Source of the DNA: Bdellovibrio sp.
GTDB taxonomy: Bacteria; Bdellovibrionota; Bdellovibrionia; Bdellovibrionales; Bdellovibrionaceae
Reading direction: 5' to 3'
Length of the DNA: 11,277 nt
Assembly (NCBI GenBank): GCA_019104905.1
Contig: JAHRXB010000141.1
Span: forward strand, 1 to 11,277
Shown here: in pieces, positions 7,502 to 11,277 of the stretch
How the letters are laid out: each line of letters starts with the position of its first letter
Numbering within the stretch: the stretch's first letter is position 1
Notes under the pieces: model-generated
Databases searched by the model: none
What the model was told of the DNA's origin: nothing
Seen by the model: the letters and a program-made list of their open reading frames with translations, nothing else
Made by a program: the position numbers and the translations under genes

Positions 7502-8307
7502 TAGTCGGTTCCCCATGATGAATCGGGGTCTGGCTCTAAATCATACATGCTGAGATCGAAATAGAGGATCTTCCCTTGGGCCCGGTATTCAAAACATCCG
7601 TTTTTTTGCGCACTCAAGTTAAATCCAGCGCCCCACCAATAGTATCCGGGCACTTCATTCACGGTATTGGCTTTACTTGCCGGGTTCTGTAAGACGCGCA
7701 GATCTGTGGTTGGAAAATTTCCACCAACGATATTTCTGGTATGATGTCGCCAACGAATGTGGTCATCGTTTAACACATCTCCATTTTCATCCAAAGCCTG
7801 AAGTTGTTCGGCCGTATGATACAAGATTTCGACAGCTCCATCGCCAAACATCTCCCGATACATTCCAGACATGTTATTGACTGGATACTTGTCGTATTTA
7901 TCTTTCATGAGCTGCTGTGGAATCAACAAATGAGAATGCCCCATATCCGGAAAGTAAACCGCATCGACATACTTCAACTCAAAAGCCCTTTCAACATGAC
8001 GAACGATGGTTTTCACGAAGCTTTCGGAAATTTCAATATCGCCCCCACGAGATCCATCGTAGGGCAATTTCAAAACTTGCTTCTGGGAATCCCAATAAGC
8101 ACGGCGGGGCAAACGCTTTGGCGATTGATAGATCTCGACAAATTTTTGAATCATGGTGGGAAGGTCATAACCCCAGCGAAACTCACCGGAATAAAGAGGC
8201 TTTTCTTCTGAAGAAAGGGGGGCACAACGCTGTGAAATTTCAATCGTTGAATTTCCAGCCCAAGTCACTTGCGCCCAAAGAAGGGGAAATAGAATCCACT
8301 TTTTCAT
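7498..8307 (-). CDS. Exported protein of unknown function
   Basis: I do not recognise this family. From ATG 8307 it has 269 residues. A classical signal peptide (MKKWILFPLLWAQVTWA, probably cut just after) means it enters the periplasm or beyond. The mature part is soluble, rich in Tyr, Trp and His, and has no further membrane helix. Notable segments are YFPDMGHSHLLIP (two close histidines), MSGMYREMFGDGAVEILYHT, IRWRHHTRNIVGGN and GYYWWGAGFNL. Two cysteines remain after cleavage. The clustered His/Asp/Tyr residues could bind a metal or sugar, but that is speculation. ATG 8307 is chosen because AGAGG sits five bases upstream; the longer GTG start at 8313 lies inside that site. A good promoter candidate lies upstream at 8372-8344. 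It ends convergent with the epimerase gene. Confidence 0.8.
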   Translation of the reverse strand: MKKWILFPLLWAQVTWAGNSTIEISQRCAPLSSEEKPLYSGEFRWGYDLPTMIQKFVEIYQSPKRLPRRAYWDSQKQVLKLPYDGSRGGDIEISESFVKTIVRHVERAFELKYVDAVYFPDMGHSHLLIPQQLMKDKYDKYPVNNMSGMYREMFGDGAVEILYHTAEQLQALDENGDVLNDDHIRWRHHTRNIVGGNFPTTDLRVLQNPASKANTVNEVPGYYWWGAGFNLSAQKNGCFEYRAQGKILYFDLSMYDLEPDPDSSWGTDY

Positions 8308-8312
8308 GTTCA

Positions 8313-8317
8313 CCTCT
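8313..8317 (-). promoter_or_regulatory. Ribosome-binding site fixing the exported-protein start
   Basis: AGAGG (minus strand, 8317-8313) lies five bases before ATG 8307. The in-frame GTG at 8313 overlaps it and is unlikely to be used. Confidence 0.7.
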
Positions 8318-8343
8318 ACCTTATTGCTTCACAGGTAGTGCAG

Positions 8344-8372
8344 ATTCTATTCCATGTCTCAATTTGGGACAA
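8344..8372 (-). promoter_or_regulatory. Sigma-70-type promoter of the exported-protein gene
   Basis: On the minus strand TTGTCC (8372-8367) and TAGAAT (8349-8344) are spaced by exactly 17 bases, matching consensus at 4/6 and 5/6. The start site would fall near 8337, about 30 bases before the ATG. It lies wholly within the 79-bp gap after the chemoreceptor stop, so this gene likely has its own promoter. Confidence 0.5.
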
Positions 8373-8386
8373 TAGTCTTTACGCTA

Positions 8387-10537
8387 TCACATGTGTTCGC
8401 TGAGTTCCTGAAGGGCGGCCACGGTGGTTTTCGTTCTCTGTTCAAACTCGCCATTCTCACTCAGCAAACTTTTGGCTCCCGGAACGTCTCCACTCTCAAC
8501 CGCCTTGACAACCTCTCCGGCCGCCTTATGAAACAAGGCATGTTCCCTTTTTAGAGTGGCGAATGTCGGAATATGATTGTGCTTCTGACCGCTTCCATAA
8601 ATCCATTTTCCTACGGCGCACTGATTGTCTTGGCAGACAACCTCACTATTGAGCTTTTCAGAACTGACGCCATCGACGTAGTTTTTCAAACGTCCACGCC
8701 ACTTAAGGTGGGCTTGAATGGCTTCTTGGAAATTGAGATCCGTTTTTTCCTGAACTTCGTGTTGCTTTGCGGTCCCCAAAAGTTCGGCCTCAAGAACATC
8801 CACGATTCGCATAAGTCCTTCCGCTTGCCCCAGGGATTTGGCGGAATACTCAGAGGACTGTTGAGCGACTCCTGAGTTTTCAATTGTTGCGCGCTCCAGC
8901 TCGCTCACCGCTTTAGAAATCTGGTGAATGCCGGTCGTTTGCTCTTGGCTGGCGCTGGCAATTTCCCCATTTAAAGAGTTCACGTTCTCAATGGAGCTCA
9001 AGATCGACTTCATTGAAGCCCCACTGCGATCGGCGCTTTTTTTACCATTTTCGATCTTGTGCAGACTGTCTGTAATCAAAGTACCGATTTCTTTGGCAGA
9101 GTCCGCACTCTTCTGCGCCAAAGCTCTCACCGCATCGGCGACGACAGCAAATCCCTTCCCGTGTTCGCCCGCACGAGCGGCCTCCACGGAAGCGTTCAGA
9201 GCCAAAAGATTCGTTTGGAATGCAATATCATCAATGATCTTCATGATCTCTTCAATTTGCTTTGAGCTTTCCGAGATTTCATTCATCGATACAATCAGAT
9301 TCTGCATCTCCAAACTTCCCTGAGAAGCATGATTTTTTGCTTCATTAGCCAGTTCTCGGGCTTTCAAAGAATTTTGCGCATTGATCGAAACCATACTGCT
9401 TAACTCTTCCAAGGACGCACTGGTTTCCTCAATAGCTGCCGCTTGAGTTGAAGAGGACTCTGAAACCTTTGAAGCCGAATGAATAAGATTTTGACCAACT
9501 TCAAGAGCAATGCCCGCATCCGTTCGTAAGTTCTGAACCGCAATATAGAAAGTTCGAATTGTTCTACTAATGGTGTAACCCAAATAAGCACTAAATAAAA
9601 TTGCCACAATCATCGCAAACACTGACATATAAAGTTTGCTGTTACGGGCTGATCTCAGCTCTTTCATTCGACTTTGTAAAAATCCATCACAGTCATGATC
9701 CAGACTCAGAATAAGTTCGGCATTCTTCTTTGAAAGGTCGGAAAGCTTTTGATAGGACTGTGCCTTATTCGTCAAAGTCCGATCCGCATTGATCACCAAA
9801 GAATAGACTTCGCGCAACTGCTCTCGAATATTGTCTTGATAAGATTGATAGTTCTTCTGATAAGAATCCAACTCGCCATAATAGACAGAATCGTTCTGTT
9901 TGATTTTGTCCAAATTCATAATGACTCGTTTAACAACTTCCTCAAACTGAGCCTGACTGCCAAGAAGACGGCTTTTTTGGAATTCGATCATAACATCGTC
10001 GGCCCCACCCACGAACTGGCCAAACTGAATGTAAGCTTCCTGCACCTTCGGAAGCCAGTTGATCAAGAGATCCATCACGTAAAAGGAATCCAAATCCGGA
10101 TCTAAAACAATATTGTAACTGTCCGCAATGTTTTCTCTGACCGCCATCAAGTCTTGATTGAACATGAGGAAGCGTCCACCCACCTTTTTTTCCTCAAGAC
10201 TAGAGGAAAGATAAGTCTCCAGAGACTTTTTAAGCTTTTCGCTATCTAATTTCTCTGGCGGAAGTTCCGCAAGAATATCGCTCCACTCTTTAGAAAGAGA
10301 TTCTTTATCCTTGTCCTCAATATCTTTGTTACTCACAACACTCTGAAAATGCGTCGCAGTCGCTTTAGATTGAAAGCTGGTTAGTTGTTCTAAGACAACA
10401 CTGCCCTTCACTTCCTTAGCAGAAAACATCACTTGTTCGTTGGCAGCCTGATAGAGGTAGTAAATCATCGCTAACAGGGGCAACGAAAAGATCATGATGG
10501 ACAAAATAAAGCGACTGGAGATACTCCAACTTCTCAT
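8387..10537 (-). CDS. Methyl-accepting chemotaxis protein with C-terminal CZB (zinc-binding) domain
   Basis: The 716-residue receptor has TM1 at about 10-29, a helical periplasmic domain (30-300) and TM2 at about 302-323. The cytoplasmic signalling domain contains the methylation-helix stretch AAAIEETSASLEELS and the hairpin tip IDDIAFQTNLLALNASVEAA with RAGEHGKGFAVVADAVR, which bind CheA and CheW. A C-terminal CZB domain (about 605-716) shows the 3His/1Cys set: H610 in HLKW, C640 in CAVGKWIYG, then H666 and H670 in LKREHALFH. CZB domains bind zinc and in characterised receptors respond to zinc or hypochlorite. Only about 40 residues separate TM2 from the methylation helix, and they lack HAMP features. 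No CheR-tethering pentapeptide ends the protein. The periplasmic domain carries LDPDLDSFYVMD (145-156). ATG 10537 follows AAGGA by eight bases. Confidence 0.95.
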   Translation of the reverse strand: MRSWSISSRFILSIMIFSLPLLAMIYYLYQAANEQVMFSAKEVKGSVVLEQLTSFQSKATATHFQSVVSNKDIEDKDKESLSKEWSDILAELPPEKLDSEKLKKSLETYLSSSLEEKKVGGRFLMFNQDLMAVRENIADSYNIVLDPDLDSFYVMDLLINWLPKVQEAYIQFGQFVGGADDVMIEFQKSRLLGSQAQFEEVVKRVIMNLDKIKQNDSVYYGELDSYQKNYQSYQDNIREQLREVYSLVINADRTLTNKAQSYQKLSDLSKKNAELILSLDHDCDGFLQSRMKELRSARNSKLYMSVFAMIVAILFSAYLGYTISRTIRTFYIAVQNLRTDAGIALEVGQNLIHSASKVSESSSTQAAAIEETSASLEELSSMVSINAQNSLKARELANEAKNHASQGSLEMQNLIVSMNEISESSKQIEEIMKIIDDIAFQTNLLALNASVEAARAGEHGKGFAVVADAVRALAQKSADSAKEIGTLITDSLHKIENGKKSADRSGASMKSILSSIENVNSLNGEIASASQEQTTGIHQISKAVSELERATIENSGVAQQSSEYSAKSLGQAEGLMRIVDVLEAELLGTAKQHEVQEKTDLNFQEAIQAHLKWRGRLKNYVDGVSSEKLNSEVVCQDNQCAVGKWIYGSGQKHNHIPTFATLKREHALFHKAAGEVVKAVESGDVPGAKSLLSENGEFEQRTKTTVAALQELSEHM

Positions 10538-10631
10538 GCAGACAATCCTTGTGTGCTAAAACAGTTAAGTTTCTGTTAATTTATCGAATTTTCTCTGAAA
10601 GGTCGCAGTCTTTCTGAAGACCTGTCCCAAA

Positions 10632-10639
10632 GGAGGAGG
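10632..10639 (+). promoter_or_regulatory. Strong Shine-Dalgarno-like GGAGGAGG upstream of an in-frame GTG
   Basis: GGAGGAGG stands seven bases before GTG 10647. That codon is in frame, without stops, with the Cache gene's ATG at 10785. It could drive a 46-residue N-terminal extension or be fortuitous. Confidence 0.25.
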
Positions 10640-10772
10640 CCCCTTCGTGAATCATTCAAATGGGTTCCCATCGAAAATCTCTCGCGGCAAACGCTTATGT
10701 TTCACGGAAGCTGATTTTCAAAGAATCGCTTCAAGTAAATCCCTCTCTCATCCGAAGCAAGAGAAGCCAATC

Positions 10773-10778
10773 AAGGAG
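10773..10778 (+). promoter_or_regulatory. Ribosome-binding site of the Cache-domain gene
   Basis: AAGGAG lies six bases before ATG 10785, and a textbook signal peptide follows that ATG. This makes it the preferred start. Confidence 0.8.
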
Positions 10779-10784
10779 TCCTCC

Positions 10785-11277
10785 ATGAAGCACATCTTAA
10801 GACTAGTTCCTGCATTCCTTTTTCTCTCAGGAGTCACCACGTGGGCCGCGGAAAACTGCACGTCCTCCAATAAAGTCGCCGTCTGTTCAGATGAACTTAT
10901 CAAAGAAAAGGTTCAATGGGCTTGTGCCCAGTTGGAAGAAAAAGGCAAAACAGCCCTTCTCACCATCAATAGCATGCGCTTTGAGTGCTGTGGAGAACCT
11001 AACTATGTATGGATCAACGATTTTACTCCCAAGATGATCATCCATCCATTAAAGCCCAACATGAATGGCATGAATCTAACGAATGAAAAAGACCCTCAAG
11101 GTAAAGCCATCTTCGTCGAGTTCTCAAACGCCGCAACAAAATCCCCGGATGGATCGTGGGTGAACTACGAGTGGACGAAGTTTGGGGATAAAAAGGCAAC
11201 ACCCAAGAAGGCCTGGATCCGTCGCTGTAAAGCTAAGGATCTGCAGGACCCATGGGTTGTAGGCTCAGGAACTTGGG
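10785..11277 (+). CDS. Secreted single-Cache-domain protein (sCache_2-like), N-terminal part (cut by right edge)
   Basis: The frame is open to the edge (164 residues plus one base). A signal peptide (MKHILRLVPAFLFLSG, cut near W-A-A at 22) leads to a soluble domain. The domain shows the order typical of single Cache domain 2 sensors: YVWINDF (74-80), MIIHPLKPNMNGMNL (84-98), KDPQGKAIFVEF (102-113), SWVNYEWTK (124-132) and KKAWIR (141-146). No transmembrane helix follows in the visible part, and the Cache core is nearly complete, so it is probably a free periplasmic Cache protein rather than a receptor. Such domains bind small organic ligands in chemoreceptors and kinases. Cysteines are unusually frequent (C25, C34, C47, C68, C69, C148). 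It is divergent from the chemoreceptor gene across 247 bp, which suggests a shared role. Confidence 0.82.
   Translation, partial: MKHILRLVPAFLFLSGVTTWAAENCTSSNKVAVCSDELIKEKVQWACAQLEEKGKTALLTINSMRFECCGEPNYVWINDFTPKMIIHPLKPNMNGMNLTNEKDPQGKAIFVEFSNAATKSPDGSWVNYEWTKFGDKKATPKKAWIRRCKAKDLQDPWVVGSGTW

Noticed and set aside
7510..7530. CCCC/GGGG hairpin just after the epimerase stop
   Set aside because: Only a 4-bp stem with a 10-base loop and no T run; it lies in coding sequence of the opposite gene, so it is not a convincing terminator.
7804..8211. A 135-codon plus-strand frame opposite the exported protein
   Set aside because: The minus-strand gene has a signal peptide, ribosome-binding site and promoter; the plus frame has none.
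8928..9323. A 131-codon plus-strand frame antisense to the chemoreceptor
   Set aside because: It lies wholly opposite the highly conserved signalling domain, whose codon pattern explains the open frame.
10552..10575. Inverted repeat AACAG-N8-CTGTT between chemoreceptor and Cache genes
   Set aside because: Only 5-bp arms in AT-rich sequence, with no matching promoter elements; too weak to call an operator.
10575..10610. Possible sigma-28 flagellar promoter (TTCGATAA on the minus strand) for the chemoreceptor
   Set aside because: The -10 part partly fits, but no TAAA-like -35 stands at the required distance.

Overview
The window looks like a chromosomal stretch from a Gram-negative bacterium of moderate GC (roughly 45-50% by eye). 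Lineage is inferred from content only. The tandem outer-membrane barrel proteins of the myxobacterial/Bdellovibrio type (TIGR04565-like), a stand-alone exported Cache protein and a CZB-type chemoreceptor together suggest Bdellovibrionota, perhaps Bdellovibrio. There are ten protein genes and no RNA genes, insertion sequences, CRISPR arrays or phage genes. No gene-free stretch exceeds 300 bp.

Region 1 (1-2357, minus strand) is an envelope cluster. A hot-dog thioesterase gene (1824-2357) is followed by kdsC (1220-1747, KDO-8-phosphate phosphatase for LPS). Two tandem outer-membrane beta-barrel genes come next (487-1212, and 1-473 running off the left edge). kdsC and the two barrel genes form a tight unit, because each barrel gene's ribosome-binding site lies on the stop codon of the gene before it.

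Region 2 (2453-4673, plus strand) is a compact three-gene polar amino-acid ABC importer: lipoprotein binding protein, permease and ATPase. Its genes overlap by 1 and 4 nt. It diverges from the thioesterase gene across a 95-bp gap that may hold two face-to-face promoters.

Region 3 (4674-8307) holds a two-PDZ Deg/HtrA-type serine protease without a signal peptide (minus), a divergent AGE-family sugar epimerase/isomerase (plus), and an unrecognised exported protein (minus). Convergent neighbours are packed to the limit: one pair of stop codons abuts with no gap and another pair overlaps by 4 nt.

Region 4 (8387-11277) holds a transmembrane chemoreceptor (minus) with a helical periplasmic domain, no recognisable HAMP and a C-terminal zinc-binding CZB domain. 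Divergent from it is a gene, cut by the right edge, for a small secreted single-Cache-domain protein. The receptor and the soluble Cache protein are the best candidate here for a little-described functional pair. Most of the rest is ordinary housekeeping and accessory metabolism.

Several starts were moved from the longest open frame to a downstream ATG with a well-placed ribosome-binding site: the binding protein to 2453, the protease to 6131 and the exported protein to 8307.
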